Assembly (NCBI RefSeq): GCF_037976825.1
Contig: NZ_CP150269.1
Span: 1,655,501-1,719,500, forward strand
Origin: Paenibacillus sp. FSL K6-1330
Lineage (GTDB): Bacteria; Bacillota; Bacilli; Paenibacillales; Paenibacillaceae
Direction: 5' to 3'
DNA: 64,000 nucleotides
In this document: piece by piece, positions 8,604 through 17,816 of the stretch
Position numbering within the stretch: position 1 is the first letter of the stretch
Layout of the letters: each line of letters begins with the position of its first letter
Program-made: the position numbers and the translations under genes
Notes under the pieces: model-generated
Databases searched by the model: none
What the model saw: only the letters and a program-made list of their open reading frames with translations
What the model was told of the DNA's origin: nothing

Positions 8604-8614
8604 AATCGTGTACA
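8604..8614. promoter_or_regulatory. Second copy of AATCGTGTACA motif
   Basis: This is an exact 11-base match to the direct-repeat unit found upstream of the locus A binding-protein gene. It lies about 100 bp upstream of the AraC-family gene and 76 bp before the divergent acyltransferase gene, so it may mediate autoregulation. Confidence 0.4.
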
Positions 8615-8689
8615 GCATTCCTCTTCCTGCCCTTTGAAATATGTTTCGCATTCGCAAACATCCTATTTCTAGGGGAACGTGGGGTTATT

Positions 8690-9883
8690 ATGAAAATTGT
8701 ATATTTGGATGGTTTGAGAGGTTTAGCTGCCTTGATTGTGGTTGTGTCTCATTTTTTTCAGGTGTTTGCACCGTCTGTTTTTGAGGGGAGGAAGGAGATC
8801 GAGCATTTCGCTTTCGAGGGGATTGCCGCGCGAACACCGTTCAATCTGTTGTTTAACGGAAACTTTTCCGTCTGTCTGTTTTTTGTGTTGAGCGGATATG
8901 TGCTCAGCTATCGTTTTTTTCAAACCGGGGACAGGCTGATCATTTATTCGTCTGCCATTCGCCGCTATTTTCGTTTGGCCGCACCCGCCTTGGTATCCGT
9001 CTTCCTTGCTTATCTGATCATCGTGTTGGATCTCGGAGCATACGACAAAATACGCGGAATGACGTTATCTTCGATGCCCGATCCGTTTATGGCTAGCGAC
9101 AATCTGCTGGTCATGCTGAAGGAAGGCTTGTTTCATATCTTTTTCACGTATGGATCGCAGTATAATCCTGTACTCTGGACCATGACATATGAGCTGTTCG
9201 GATCGTTTCTGATTTTTGGGTTTCTTGTCCTGTGTGGGAGACGGGTGATCCGTTATGCTGCATATGTTCTCCTGATCTACGTCTTCAACGATTCTTACTA
9301 CCTGGGATTTGTGCTGGGGATGCTGCTCGCAGACTTGAAGCATAGTGATCGGGATTGGCTGTCTTACTTCAATGCACCATGGATGACCTTCATATGGATC
9401 ACGGTTGGCATTTATCTTGGCTCCTATCCATACTTGGATCCGGAGGGAACAATCTATTCTATTCTCGTGTGGGAATCGGATGGATTCGAATTTTTTGCAT
9501 TTTATCATGTGATCGGGTCGTTTCTGATTCTGATAGCCCTGCTGAATTCGAGATGGCTGCAAGCGTTGTTTCATCATAAGTTATTTGCCTATCTGGGAAA
9601 GATATCGTTCTCGCTCTATCTATTGCACTTCACGATCATCTGTACACTGGGATGCCATCTATTTCTTCTGTTCAGCACATTTCTCTCCTATGGGTGGAAT
9701 GTAATCGTGACGAGTCTAATCACGGTTCCGGTGATCTTTGGCGCTGCCCATGTATTCTACCGGCTGGTGGACGTTAACGTCTTATCTTTGCTGTCGCGCT
9801 GGAGTAAGAAATGGCTTGCCAGCCGGAAGAGGAGAGCGCTCAACGCCCATGTCCCTCATGAGAAATCCGTAAAGGCAGACTAA
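8690..9883 (+). CDS. Acyltransferase-3 family membrane protein (OafA/YrhL-like)
   Basis: This 397-residue protein has about ten membrane segments. The opening motif 'YLDGLRGLAALIVVVSHFF' has the family's RG-x-A and histidine (H21), and the internal 'LWTMTYELFGS' matches the 'W-T/S-x-x-x-E' signature. These enzymes move acetyl or other acyl groups from the cytoplasm onto exopolysaccharide, peptidoglycan or lipid-linked sugars. It is monocistronic, between the AraC gene (divergent) and a convergent ATP-grasp gene. The acceptor is unknown; a role in cell-surface polysaccharide modification is an inference from the family. Confidence 0.85.
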   Translation: MKIVYLDGLRGLAALIVVVSHFFQVFAPSVFEGRKEIEHFAFEGIAARTPFNLLFNGNFSVCLFFVLSGYVLSYRFFQTGDRLIIYSSAIRRYFRLAAPALVSVFLAYLIIVLDLGAYDKIRGMTLSSMPDPFMASDNLLVMLKEGLFHIFFTYGSQYNPVLWTMTYELFGSFLIFGFLVLCGRRVIRYAAYVLLIYVFNDSYYLGFVLGMLLADLKHSDRDWLSYFNAPWMTFIWITVGIYLGSYPYLDPEGTIYSILVWESDGFEFFAFYHVIGSFLILIALLNSRWLQALFHHKLFAYLGKISFSLYLLHFTIICTLGCHLFLLFSTFLSYGWNVIVTSLITVPVIFGAAHVFYRLVDVNVLSLLSRWSKKWLASRKRRALNAHVPHEKSVKAD

Positions 9884-9921
9884 AGACTAAGGATATCAAA
9901 TAAGCCCATTTATGCATGAGA

Positions 9922-10003
9922 AAAAACCTTCTGGACCGCGGCCGATAGAGTTTGGGCATTTCCTAATCCCAGGCTCGGCAGGCTGCGGTAACCGAAGGTT
10001 TTT
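9922..10003. terminator. Bidirectional terminator between convergent genes
   Basis: Outer arms AAAAACCTTC (9922-9931) and GAAGGTTTTT (9994-10003) give T-runs in both directions. An inner pairing ACCGCGGCCGA with TCGGCAGGCTGCGGT (one bulge) extends the structure. It serves the acyltransferase gene on + and the ATP-grasp gene on the minus strand. Confidence 0.65.
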
Positions 10004-10034
10004 GCTATTCCTCCTTACATGAAATGAATATGTC

Positions 10035-10820
10035 TTACATACCCTGCTTCGATTTTTTACAGTTCAAGGGATAGTAGCGCCCGTACGCTTTTCCATAGGA
10101 CACGATTCTTTTAATGGTGTCCTTCTGTTTAAGTTTGGTGAATGGGCATGGATCAGGGAGCGTGTTCACTTCCAGTATCCAGAGCGTAAGGTCGCGATCT
10201 ACTGCGAGGTCGAGTCCCAATTCGTTCAATGCAGGATAAGTATGGCTCATGGCAGCAGCCACTGCCAAGGCAATACGGTCAATCTCTTGAAGGAGTTCGT
10301 CTGTCTTCGCATCATCCGCACTTGCGCGAATAAGTCGGTCTGCGGCATAAATCGTACCGCCTTGGCTGCCGTTGGTAACCGCTTTTCTCGGATGGGCGAC
10401 ACGTCCAACCGTTCCGGTAGCCTCCCATTCCCCCTCCGGGTTTCTTTGAATCATGACACGAAGGTCGAAAGGGCGGTGATCATATGTCAGCAAATGTATT
10501 CCTCTCTGGATCAGATAGCGCTTGCTGTCTATTTGTTTACTCAATGATCGGCACAGTTCTCGATAAGAACGACAAGTCAATGTTCTTATGCCGTTTTGAT
10601 ACTGATATGCCGACCCCTTCTTCTCCACGCGCATGACCCCTTTACCTTGTGAACCAGCATCGGGTTTCACATATACCATGTCGTAGCGCTCCAGCATGTC
10701 AAACAGATGTTTCCGTGAAAACAGCTGGGTGGGTGGAACGAGCTTCGCCAACTCTTGTTGGCTTTGCAGAAGTTTTGTTTTGGTCCACTTGCTCTTCACC
10801 GTGAATCGGGAGGTTTTCAT
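10035..10820 (-). CDS. YheC/YheD-family ATP-grasp protein (endospore coat-associated)
   Basis: The product is 261 residues. ATP-grasp signatures are visible: 'MVYVKPDAGSQGKGV' (nucleotide-binding lysine and glycine loop, residue about 52), 'FDLRVMIQRNPEG' (about 118), and the metal-binding 'LDLAVDRDLTLWILEVNTLP' (about 208-228). The family ligates a carboxylate to an amine and is annotated as spore-coat associated from B. subtilis YheC/YheD. It is shorter than those (about 360-450 residues), lacking their N-terminal extension. It is divergent from the adenylate-forming/diaminopropionate operon, 166 bp away, so both may be controlled from the same spacer. Confidence 0.82.
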   Translation of the reverse strand: MKTSRFTVKSKWTKTKLLQSQQELAKLVPPTQLFSRKHLFDMLERYDMVYVKPDAGSQGKGVMRVEKKGSAYQYQNGIRTLTCRSYRELCRSLSKQIDSKRYLIQRGIHLLTYDHRPFDLRVMIQRNPEGEWEATGTVGRVAHPRKAVTNGSQGGTIYAADRLIRASADDAKTDELLQEIDRIALAVAAAMSHTYPALNELGLDLAVDRDLTLWILEVNTLPDPCPFTKLKQKDTIKRIVSYGKAYGRYYPLNCKKSKQGM

Positions 10821-10986
10821 AAGATGTGCCTCATTTCAGGAAGATATGGTGTTATTGTACGAAGCTGGCGGTCAAAGTGTAACCGTGCAGCTTTTTTTTC
10901 TATAGGGGGAATCGAACGAAATGAAGGAAGCGACATAGACTATAGTCAGGGGGAGTGGACTCTAATCTGTCGAAGGGGGAAGCGAA

Positions 10987-12234
10987 GTGCGGGATTCCAA
11001 CATTCTGCAGCAAGCCTTGGTCCGATCGCGTCGTTATATGCCATGGTATGAGGGCTGGGTACGGGGGAGCATCGGAAGAGCGCTCGATGGGATGGCTCAG
11101 GAGCCGAGGTTAGAACTGGAGCATCTACCGCTGATGACGCACACCGTGCTGGAGGAGTTATACTATACGGACGACAATCCGTTGGCAGCTCGAAGTGATG
11201 TTCATTATTATCGTACTTCCGGCACGAGTTCGGGTCGGCGCAAAGCGATCTATTACTCTGAAGCCGATGAAGAGGATTATATTCGGTTTAAGCTCCAGGT
11301 GTACCGGCAGATTCTTGGATCCGGCCAATATCGATCGGCTATTGCGGATATGGGTACCGGGCACGCGGAGGCAACGTCGATCGAGGTGTTCCGCCGCTTA
11401 GGTATGAACGCCGAATCGATCCCCTTTCAGGCGCCGATTGAGCAGCATCTTGAGCGGCTCGCACTGTGCAATCCGGAGGTGCTATATACGATGCCGTCGA
11501 TACTGGATCGCATCCTGAACGCTTCGATTGACGCGACCGTATATGGCATCCGTCACGTCATACTGGTTGGCGAAATGGCTTCCCCCGCCTGGATTCAGCT
11601 TACCGCCAAACGGCTCGGAATCGGTGCAGACCATATTACGGATACGTACGGTTCCATCGAGATTGGCACGATTGCTTATTACTCCCATGAACACGGGCGA
11701 TATCTTCTGACGGACGGACTGCTTGCCGAGGGAGTACGCCCGGAGCAACTGGACGCTGATCTCGAACCGCTTGCCAATCCGGAGGAATCCGTGCTCGTCC
11801 TGACATCGGGGTATCGGGAAGCGTTTCCCGCCATTCGCTATGTCACCTACGACGTAGTGCGCGATTTGCGTCCAATGATGGTGGATGGAAGACTCCGTCA
11901 AAGCTTTAGCAGCATCGTTAAGCGAATCGGACCAGATCTGAAGCATGGAGAGAAGATCAGCATCTATGATATTGAAAATGTCGCCTTGCGCCATCTGCAT
12001 GGGGGCAGCGTTCAGGTGAAGGTGGCTCATAACGCCTTGATCGTGTATATATTCCATTCCACGGCAGAGCAAGCGATATTACAGAGGATCAAGCATGATA
12101 TCGAGCAGCAGATTCCCGAGATCGGTACGATGATACAGTCCGGAATCCTTGGCGAAATCCAGGTGATTCGCGGAGATGGTGAGCCAGGAGCAGGTAAGAC
12201 ATCGGTTAAACATAAAAAAATATGGTACGAGTAA
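10987..12234 (+). CDS. PaaK-like adenylate-forming enzyme (phenylacetate-CoA ligase / CoF synthetase type)
   Basis: This 415-residue member of the ANL superfamily shows the phosphate loop 'YYRTSGTSSGRRKAIYYS' (about residue 77), the adenine-contact stretch 'TDTYGSIEIGTIAYYS' (about 220), 'VLTSGYREAFPAIRYVTYDV' (about 270-292) and a ferredoxin-like C-terminal lid. Such enzymes activate a carboxylate as acyl-AMP and pass it to CoA or another acceptor. The GTG start at 10987 has GGGGGAAG 7 nt upstream. It is first in an operon with SbnA- and SbnB-like genes, 15 bp before the next start. The substrate is unknown; activating or consuming diaminopropionate is an inference from linkage. Confidence 0.82.
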   Translation: MRDSNILQQALVRSRRYMPWYEGWVRGSIGRALDGMAQEPRLELEHLPLMTHTVLEELYYTDDNPLAARSDVHYYRTSGTSSGRRKAIYYSEADEEDYIRFKLQVYRQILGSGQYRSAIADMGTGHAEATSIEVFRRLGMNAESIPFQAPIEQHLERLALCNPEVLYTMPSILDRILNASIDATVYGIRHVILVGEMASPAWIQLTAKRLGIGADHITDTYGSIEIGTIAYYSHEHGRYLLTDGLLAEGVRPEQLDADLEPLANPEESVLVLTSGYREAFPAIRYVTYDVVRDLRPMMVDGRLRQSFSSIVKRIGPDLKHGEKISIYDIENVALRHLHGGSVQVKVAHNALIVYIFHSTAEQAILQRIKHDIEQQIPEIGTMIQSGILGEIQVIRGDGEPGAGKTSVKHKKIWYE

Positions 12235-12249
12235 ATAAGGAGAATGACC

Positions 12250-13230
12250 TTGGAACTTCAAGACGGGATTGCAGGCGTGATCGGTGTCACTCCATTAATC
12301 CGCCTTAGTCGATTGTTTAACAACCGTTCGTTTGATGTATACGGAAAACTGGAGTGGATGAATCCCGGAGGAAGCACCAAGGATCGACCGGCGCTTCATA
12401 TGCTTCGGGAGGCCATGCGCCGCGGCGAGATCACGCCGAGCACGGTCGTCATTGAATCCAGCTCAGGCAATCTAGGCATCAGCCTGGCACAACTCTGCAA
12501 CTACTTGGGGCTGCGTTTCATCTGTGTCATTGATCCGCGCACAACCGATCAGCATCGCCGCATCATTCGCAGCTTTGGCGGGGAGCTTGAACTGGTCACG
12601 GAGCCCGACAAGGAAACCGGTGAATTTCTGCCTGCACGAATAAGAAGGGTTAATGAACTGGTTCACCGTATGCCTAATGCTTACTGGACCAATCAATACG
12701 GTAATCCGGACAACTATTTGGCCCATAAAGAAACCACCATGCAGGAAATCGCTGAGCGGTTGGGCGAGATTGATTATTTGTTTTGCGGGGCTAGCTCCTG
12801 CGGCACGATCCGGGGATGCAGAGAGTATATTGCGGATCGGCAGTGGTCTACCCAAGTTGTGGCTGTGGATGCAAAGGGAAGCGTTATTTTTGGAGGAGAG
12901 AAAGGTCCGCGGAAATTGCCTGGACTGGGTGCCGGCATAACGCCGACTTTATACCACGAGGATATAGCGGACCGCGTAGAGTACGTGTCGGACCTAGATT
13001 GCATACGGGGCTGCCGGGATCTGGTTCGGTACGAGTCGATTCTCGCCGGCGCTTCATCTGGCGGGGTTATCTCAGCAGTCCAGCGGATGTCGGGCAGCAT
13101 CCCTGAAGGAGCGTTATGTGCGGTAATTTTACCTGATCGCGGTGAAAGGTATTTGGACACGGTGTATAACGATATATGGGTACAGCAGGAGTTTGGTGTG
13201 GACCCGGTTACTTTCTCGTTTGGAGGATAG
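12250..13230 (+). CDS. sbnA: 2,3-diaminopropionate biosynthesis protein SbnA-like (PLP enzyme)
   Basis: This is a PLP-dependent fold-type II enzyme of about 326 residues, related to cysteine synthase. The PLP lysine is in 'NPGGSTKDRPALHML' (about residue 41), with 'SSSGNLGISLAQL' for phosphate and substrate binding and 'CGASSCGTIRGC' later. SbnA condenses O-phospho-L-serine with L-glutamate to form N-(1-amino-1-carboxyl-2-ethyl)-glutamate. AAGGAG sits 7 nt before TTG 12250; an ATG at 12244 is in frame but only 1 nt from that site. The SbnB-like gene begins 3 bp after its stop, which strongly supports SbnA over plain cysteine synthase. Confidence 0.85.
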   Translation: MELQDGIAGVIGVTPLIRLSRLFNNRSFDVYGKLEWMNPGGSTKDRPALHMLREAMRRGEITPSTVVIESSSGNLGISLAQLCNYLGLRFICVIDPRTTDQHRRIIRSFGGELELVTEPDKETGEFLPARIRRVNELVHRMPNAYWTNQYGNPDNYLAHKETTMQEIAERLGEIDYLFCGASSCGTIRGCREYIADRQWSTQVVAVDAKGSVIFGGEKGPRKLPGLGAGITPTLYHEDIADRVEYVSDLDCIRGCRDLVRYESILAGASSGGVISAVQRMSGSIPEGALCAVILPDRGERYLDTVYNDIWVQQEFGVDPVTFSFGG

Positions 13231-13233
13231 ATC

Positions 13234-14205
13234 ATGATTTATTTACATGACGGACACATACGTGAAATCGGGATGGATTGGTCAACGCTGATTCAAAGGA
13301 TAGATGAAATCATCAGGATCAAAGAGAACGGGGACTGCGTTCATCCGCTAAAGCCGTATTTACGCTTTCGCGCCCCCGAGAATCGAATCATTGCCATGCC
13401 AGCTTTTGTTGGGGGAAATGTAAATATGTCCGGCATCAAGTGGATCGCAAGCTTCCCGGGCAATAGCCTGCATGGTCTGCCGAGAGCGCATAACACGATA
13501 ATCCTTAATCATCCGTTGACCGGTGAGCCCGTGGCTGTCATATATAGCGGATTGCTGAATGGTTTGAGGACAGCTGCGGTAAGCGGGTTAATGCTGAAAG
13601 CCTTCATTGAAGCCAGGCGGCTCGAGAGCGTACGGATTGGTATCATTGGCTGGGGGCCAGTGGGGCAGATGCACCTCGCGATGTGCAGGGCGCTGTTGGG
13701 GGATCGCTTGGAACGTGTGCATCTATACGATCTCAAAGGCATCGATCCGGCAACCGTTCCTGAGGAGGTTCGGAACATCACAGATATTGCGGATACTTGG
13801 CAGCCTGTCTACCGAAACGCTGATGTTCTTGCCACATGCACCGTCTCGGAAGAGCGATATATCAATGAGAAGCCATCGAAGGGGATGCTGCTTCTCAATG
13901 TGTCGCTGCGGGATTATACAACAGACAGCGTAGCCGGGGTCAAGGCCATTGTTGTCGATGAATGGATGGAGGTTTGCCGTGAGAACACGGATGTGGAACA
14001 ACTGCATCTGATGACGGGATTGCAGGAATCCGACGTCCTGACGCTTTCAGATATTCTATGTCGTGACGGCCTGGCGGCTTACGACGATCATGAAACGGTT
14101 TTCTTCAACCCTATGGGGTTAGCGGTATTCGATATTGGCATAGCCAGTTACTATTATCACGAAGCAAAGCGATTTGGGAAAGGCATCGGGTTGGATAAAG
14201 GATAG
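13234..14205 (+). CDS. sbnB: 2,3-diaminopropionate biosynthesis protein SbnB-like (NAD-dependent)
   Basis: This is a 323-residue member of the ornithine cyclodeaminase/mu-crystallin family. It shows 'PYLRFRAPENRIIAMPAFVG' near the substrate site, 'GIKWIASFPGNSLHGLPRA', and a Rossmann motif 'IGIIGWGPVGQMHLAMCRAL' (about residue 130). SbnB oxidatively hydrolyses the SbnA product with NAD to L-2,3-diaminopropionate and 2-oxoglutarate. Its GGAGG overlaps the sbnA stop region, so the two are coupled. A perfect 21-bp hairpin terminates the operon. In known systems this pair feeds siderophore (staphyloferrin B) or peptide-antibiotic synthesis; none of those partner genes is present here. Confidence 0.87.
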   Translation: MIYLHDGHIREIGMDWSTLIQRIDEIIRIKENGDCVHPLKPYLRFRAPENRIIAMPAFVGGNVNMSGIKWIASFPGNSLHGLPRAHNTIILNHPLTGEPVAVIYSGLLNGLRTAAVSGLMLKAFIEARRLESVRIGIIGWGPVGQMHLAMCRALLGDRLERVHLYDLKGIDPATVPEEVRNITDIADTWQPVYRNADVLATCTVSEERYINEKPSKGMLLLNVSLRDYTTDSVAGVKAIVVDEWMEVCRENTDVEQLHLMTGLQESDVLTLSDILCRDGLAAYDDHETVFFNPMGLAVFDIGIASYYYHEAKRFGKGIGLDKG

Positions 14206-14221
14206 CGATCCATATTAGAAT

Positions 14222-14267
14222 AACAGGGCCCTTCGTTCCGCTGTATAGCGGAACGAAGGGCCCTGTT
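14222..14267. terminator. Perfect 21-bp hairpin between convergent operons
   Basis: AACAGGGCCCTTCGTTCCGC(T) at 14222-14242 pairs perfectly with 14247-14267 around a GTAT loop. Short T-rich ends occur on both sides, so it can serve both the SbnB-like gene and the convergent AraC-type regulator. Confidence 0.75.
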
Positions 14268-14281
14268 GTTAAGATAGACCT

Positions 14282-16546
14282 TTAACCGCTCGCATGGGTC
14301 TGCACCACATGCTGCCGGCGGTAAGCGCCCGGCGTTATGCCGGTGGCCTTCTTGAACGTCCGGTTGAAGGAAGTAATGTTGAGATAGCCGACACGCTGGC
14401 TGATCTCATTAACGGTCAAGTCTGTGCACGCCAGCAGTTCCTTCGCTTTGTTCATGCGGATGCCAAGCAGATGATCACTGAAGTTAAGACCGGTCTTCTC
14501 CTTGATATAGACGGAGAGGTAGGCGCTCGACAAGTTCAGCTTGGCTGACAAATAGTCGAGAGACAGATCATCGGCATACTGGTTATGGATGATGTTCATG
14601 AACATGGCGATGAGCGGCTCGTCGCCGGTATCCTTTTTCTTGCGAATGAGGGCGCAGGAGGCTTCGACGAGCTGACGGAATACCCCCTGGTAATCAGATA
14701 AACAATGACATTCTGCCAGCCTTGCGCTCCACCGCTTCAAGGATTGGACAGAAGTTTTATCTATCTGGGCCATCTCCATATAGCTTAGAATCTTGGAAGC
14801 GACCGAATCGGCGAAGAAACGAAATTGCGCGATGCCCGCCTCCTTACGCTGCATTGCTTCGAGCGCCTGGTCGATGATCTGCAAGGAGCGGCTGTCGCTG
14901 CCGGATTGCAGGGCGTCCAGCAGTCCTTTTTCCTGTGACGGGCTCAGATTGACGGTGGTTGGAAGAACCCGCTGCTTGGTTACCATCTGGGATTCTTCCA
15001 GGAGCTGTGCCTGCGCGGCCAGTCCTTTGACCTGATGGTAGGCTTGATTGAATTCGGACGAATGGCTCACCTGGGAACTGACGGCGATGGTGACCAGGAA
15101 CAATTCCTTTTCCTCGTTTAACATGTCCTTGATTTCCAGCAGAAGATCCTCCAGGCGGGCGGCTTCCTCCCGTTTAAAGATAGATACAATCTCGTTCTTT
15201 TCGATCTGGAACGTATGAGACCCCGGATAGCGCTCAGCCGTGATCAGATGAATATGCTCCAGGATATGGCGGACAGCCTGATCGGTCTGGAGGGGGAGCT
15301 CATAAACCGGATTCATCCGGAAACGGATGTGATACAGAACCACGATAAAGCTTCCGTCATCCGACAGGAAGTCCTCCCACTCGCTGATATCGGTATTGAT
15401 GCTCTTCAACTGACTGATATAAGAGTAACTGGTTAGAACCGATTTATGCTTGTTCATGCGCTCCCGTATTTCTTCCTTCTCCCGGAACAGCTCTTGAATA
15501 CGGTTCTGGATCAGATCGTATTCCGTGATGCTGCCGGATTCTGGCATGGATGTACTGTTGGCTCTGTTCAGCACGGTGGTTAGAATCTGCTTCACGGGCT
15601 TGTGCAATCTGCGGCTGAGGAAATAGGAAGCGGCAAGGGCCACGCCAAGCGACAGGCAGAAGATGAGCAGCAAACCGCCGGTTAACCGGCTTAACTGAGA
15701 AGAGACATGGCTGTAAGGTACGGCCGAGACATAGGTCAGTCCGTCGAATCCGGCTTCGGCAAAATAGTAGGTTCCATCCTTCAGCACGGCTTTCTGTCCG
15801 GCTTCAAACGACGGAAGCTGATCTTGGTTCATGGAGCCTAGCGTATACAGCACTTGGCCTTCGGCATTCAGAATGGCGAGTGCACGATCAACCGCCTCGC
15901 CGAAGAAGGACTGGGCAGCCTTGTCGATATCGATGAGGGCAATGACCTCATAAGGACTATCCGGCTGTTTATAGACAAAGGGCATCAGTTTTTTCTCGGA
16001 CAAATCGTTGTTGATTCGATAGGTTGATGCAGGGAGGAGTTTGAAGGACTCCTGATGGCCTTCGTAGCTGCTCCAGAATGAATAAGGATACATCGAACTT
16101 GCATAGGAACGATTGAACATATAGGAAGCATCGCCGCTTCCGGATTTGCTCAGTACAAAATCAAACTCCCGGAGATAAATCAGGGTATCCTCCAGAAAGA
16201 ATAACGGGTTATAGATATCGCTCCGCATCTGCATCATCACATCTCGGGCTTTCAAGTAATTCACTTCGTTTCCCGCCTGGTTGCGAAGCTGATTATTGAA
16301 GCCGATTAATTCGGATTGATTGTATATATCAAACATCAGCACCTGAAGCCTGCTGAATTGATTGGTGAACCGTTCCGCCGTATCGTGAACGGCCTGCTGG
16401 CTGGTGTCGATGATTTCTTTTTGCAGGCTGGTCTTAAAAAGCTGGAAGATGACCATATAGAACAATCCGAATAACACGATGATGGCCAGAAAGCTCAGAA
16501 AAATCTTAAAGAATACACTGCGGCTTTTATGTCTGATCCAATTCAC
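14282..16546 (-). CDS. Membrane-anchored AraC-type regulator (locus B)
   Basis: The product is about 754 residues. A transmembrane helix near the N-terminus (FFKIFLSFLAIIVLFGLFYM, residues about 11-30) is followed by a large extracellular sensor region, a second helix (about 300-320), a cytoplasmic linker, and a C-terminal AraC HTH (about 650-745; 'LSLDYLSAKLNLSSAYLSVY' and 'TVNEISQRVGYLNITSFNRT'). This YesS/YtdP-like architecture senses extracellular oligosaccharides or binding proteins in Paenibacillus. GTG 16546 is chosen because GGGGGGAAGG precedes it; the frame extends to 16660 without support. It is divergent from locus B, its likely target. Confidence 0.85.
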   Translation of the reverse strand: MNWIRHKSRSVFFKIFLSFLAIIVLFGLFYMVIFQLFKTSLQKEIIDTSQQAVHDTAERFTNQFSRLQVLMFDIYNQSELIGFNNQLRNQAGNEVNYLKARDVMMQMRSDIYNPLFFLEDTLIYLREFDFVLSKSGSGDASYMFNRSYASSMYPYSFWSSYEGHQESFKLLPASTYRINNDLSEKKLMPFVYKQPDSPYEVIALIDIDKAAQSFFGEAVDRALAILNAEGQVLYTLGSMNQDQLPSFEAGQKAVLKDGTYYFAEAGFDGLTYVSAVPYSHVSSQLSRLTGGLLLIFCLSLGVALAASYFLSRRLHKPVKQILTTVLNRANSTSMPESGSITEYDLIQNRIQELFREKEEIRERMNKHKSVLTSYSYISQLKSINTDISEWEDFLSDDGSFIVVLYHIRFRMNPVYELPLQTDQAVRHILEHIHLITAERYPGSHTFQIEKNEIVSIFKREEAARLEDLLLEIKDMLNEEKELFLVTIAVSSQVSHSSEFNQAYHQVKGLAAQAQLLEESQMVTKQRVLPTTVNLSPSQEKGLLDALQSGSDSRSLQIIDQALEAMQRKEAGIAQFRFFADSVASKILSYMEMAQIDKTSVQSLKRWSARLAECHCLSDYQGVFRQLVEASCALIRKKKDTGDEPLIAMFMNIIHNQYADDLSLDYLSAKLNLSSAYLSVYIKEKTGLNFSDHLLGIRMNKAKELLACTDLTVNEISQRVGYLNITSFNRTFKKATGITPGAYRRQHVVQTHASG

Positions 16547-16828
16547 ACCCTTCCCCCCTTTGTATTTTTCTGACGTCCAAGGTTTCACAACATTATATAG
16601 GACAAGTGTTAAGGATTGTGCCCGATTCGTGTTAATCGTTCGTAAAAAATGGATAGTCAATATTTTAGATTTTAAGCAATGCTTTAGGAAAACGGCGCTT
16701 CTGCCCGGTCATCCAATGAAAGGCGAGACATCATTAAAATGGTCAATACCCTTTATGCGTTCTGGTCGTTTATGATGCAGACGTGGACCTTTGGGACACA
16801 CGAAGACGCATAGACGAAAGAGGGGGGA

Positions 16829-17800
16829 TTGCCGATTTTACAACGTCATCTTAACACCGTGGAAGCGCATTCAAACATTCGCAAGAAAAGTGCTTGGCGA
16901 AGCTGGATGATGCAGGTTCGCAGAAACTGGCAGCTTTACGCTTTATTTGCACCAGTTCTGTTATACTTCATTGTATTTCATTATGTACCCATGTATGGCG
17001 TCCAGATTGCATTTAAGGATTTTATTGCGAACAAAGGGATCATGGATAGTCCATGGGTGGGCTTCAAGCATTTTGAACGCTTTTTTGACAGCTTTTACTT
17101 TTGGCGGATTATTAAAAATACGATGGGTATCGGGTTATATGAGTTGGCGGTCGGATTTCCGATTCCAATTATCCTGGCCTTGATGATTAATGAAGCCAGA
17201 TCGGGCCGGTTCCGCCGATTTGTACAAACCGTAACTTATGCACCCCATTTCTTATCTACGGTGGTCGTCGTTGGCATGATCATGATGTTCCTGTCGCCGG
17301 TCAGCGGCCTAGTCAATTCGATTATCACCTCCTTCGGCGGAGAGCCGATCGCATTCATGACGGAGCCCTCCTGGTTCAAGAGCATCTACGTGTGGTCTGG
17401 CGTGTGGCAGGGCATGGGCTGGAGCTCAATTATCTACTTGGCAGCACTTGCCGGGATTGATCCGCAGCTGCATGAGGCGGCCAAGGTGGATGGCGCGGGC
17501 TGGCTCCGGCGAATCTGGCATATTAATCTGCCGGGGATCGCGCCAACGATGACCATTCTGCTCATTTTGAACATCGGTTCCGTTCTTGGCGTCGGCTTTG
17601 AGAAGATCTTCCTGATGCAAAATTCGCTCAATATGGAAGCGTCCGACGTCATCGCCACGAACGTATACCGGAGCGGTATACTGGGTGCCCAGTACAGCTT
17701 CTCGGCTGCGGTCGGCCTGTTTAACTCCATCGTCAACTTTATTATGCTGATTACCGTAAACCGGATTGCCCGGAAAGTCAGCGAGAACAGCCTATGGTAA
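16829..17800 (+). CDS. Polysaccharide-type ABC permease, LplB family (locus B)
   Basis: This 323-residue permease carries the LplB signature opening 'NWQLYALFAPVLLYFIVFHY' followed by 'VPMYGVQIAFKDF'. Six membrane segments and the EAA loop 'QLHEAAKVDGAGWLRRIWHI' (about residue 212) follow. It imports complex oligosaccharides together with the YtcP-type partner. Start is TTG 16829 behind GAGGGGGGA; the spacing is short, and a GTG at 16859 is an alternative. The 282-bp divergent spacer to the AraC-type regulator holds the promoter. No ATPase is encoded in the operon. Confidence 0.88.
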   Translation: MPILQRHLNTVEAHSNIRKKSAWRSWMMQVRRNWQLYALFAPVLLYFIVFHYVPMYGVQIAFKDFIANKGIMDSPWVGFKHFERFFDSFYFWRIIKNTMGIGLYELAVGFPIPIILALMINEARSGRFRRFVQTVTYAPHFLSTVVVVGMIMMFLSPVSGLVNSIITSFGGEPIAFMTEPSWFKSIYVWSGVWQGMGWSSIIYLAALAGIDPQLHEAAKVDGAGWLRRIWHINLPGIAPTMTILLILNIGSVLGVGFEKIFLMQNSLNMEASDVIATNVYRSGILGAQYSFSAAVGLFNSIVNFIMLITVNRIARKVSENSLW

Positions 17801-17816
17801 GGAGGAATGATGGCAT

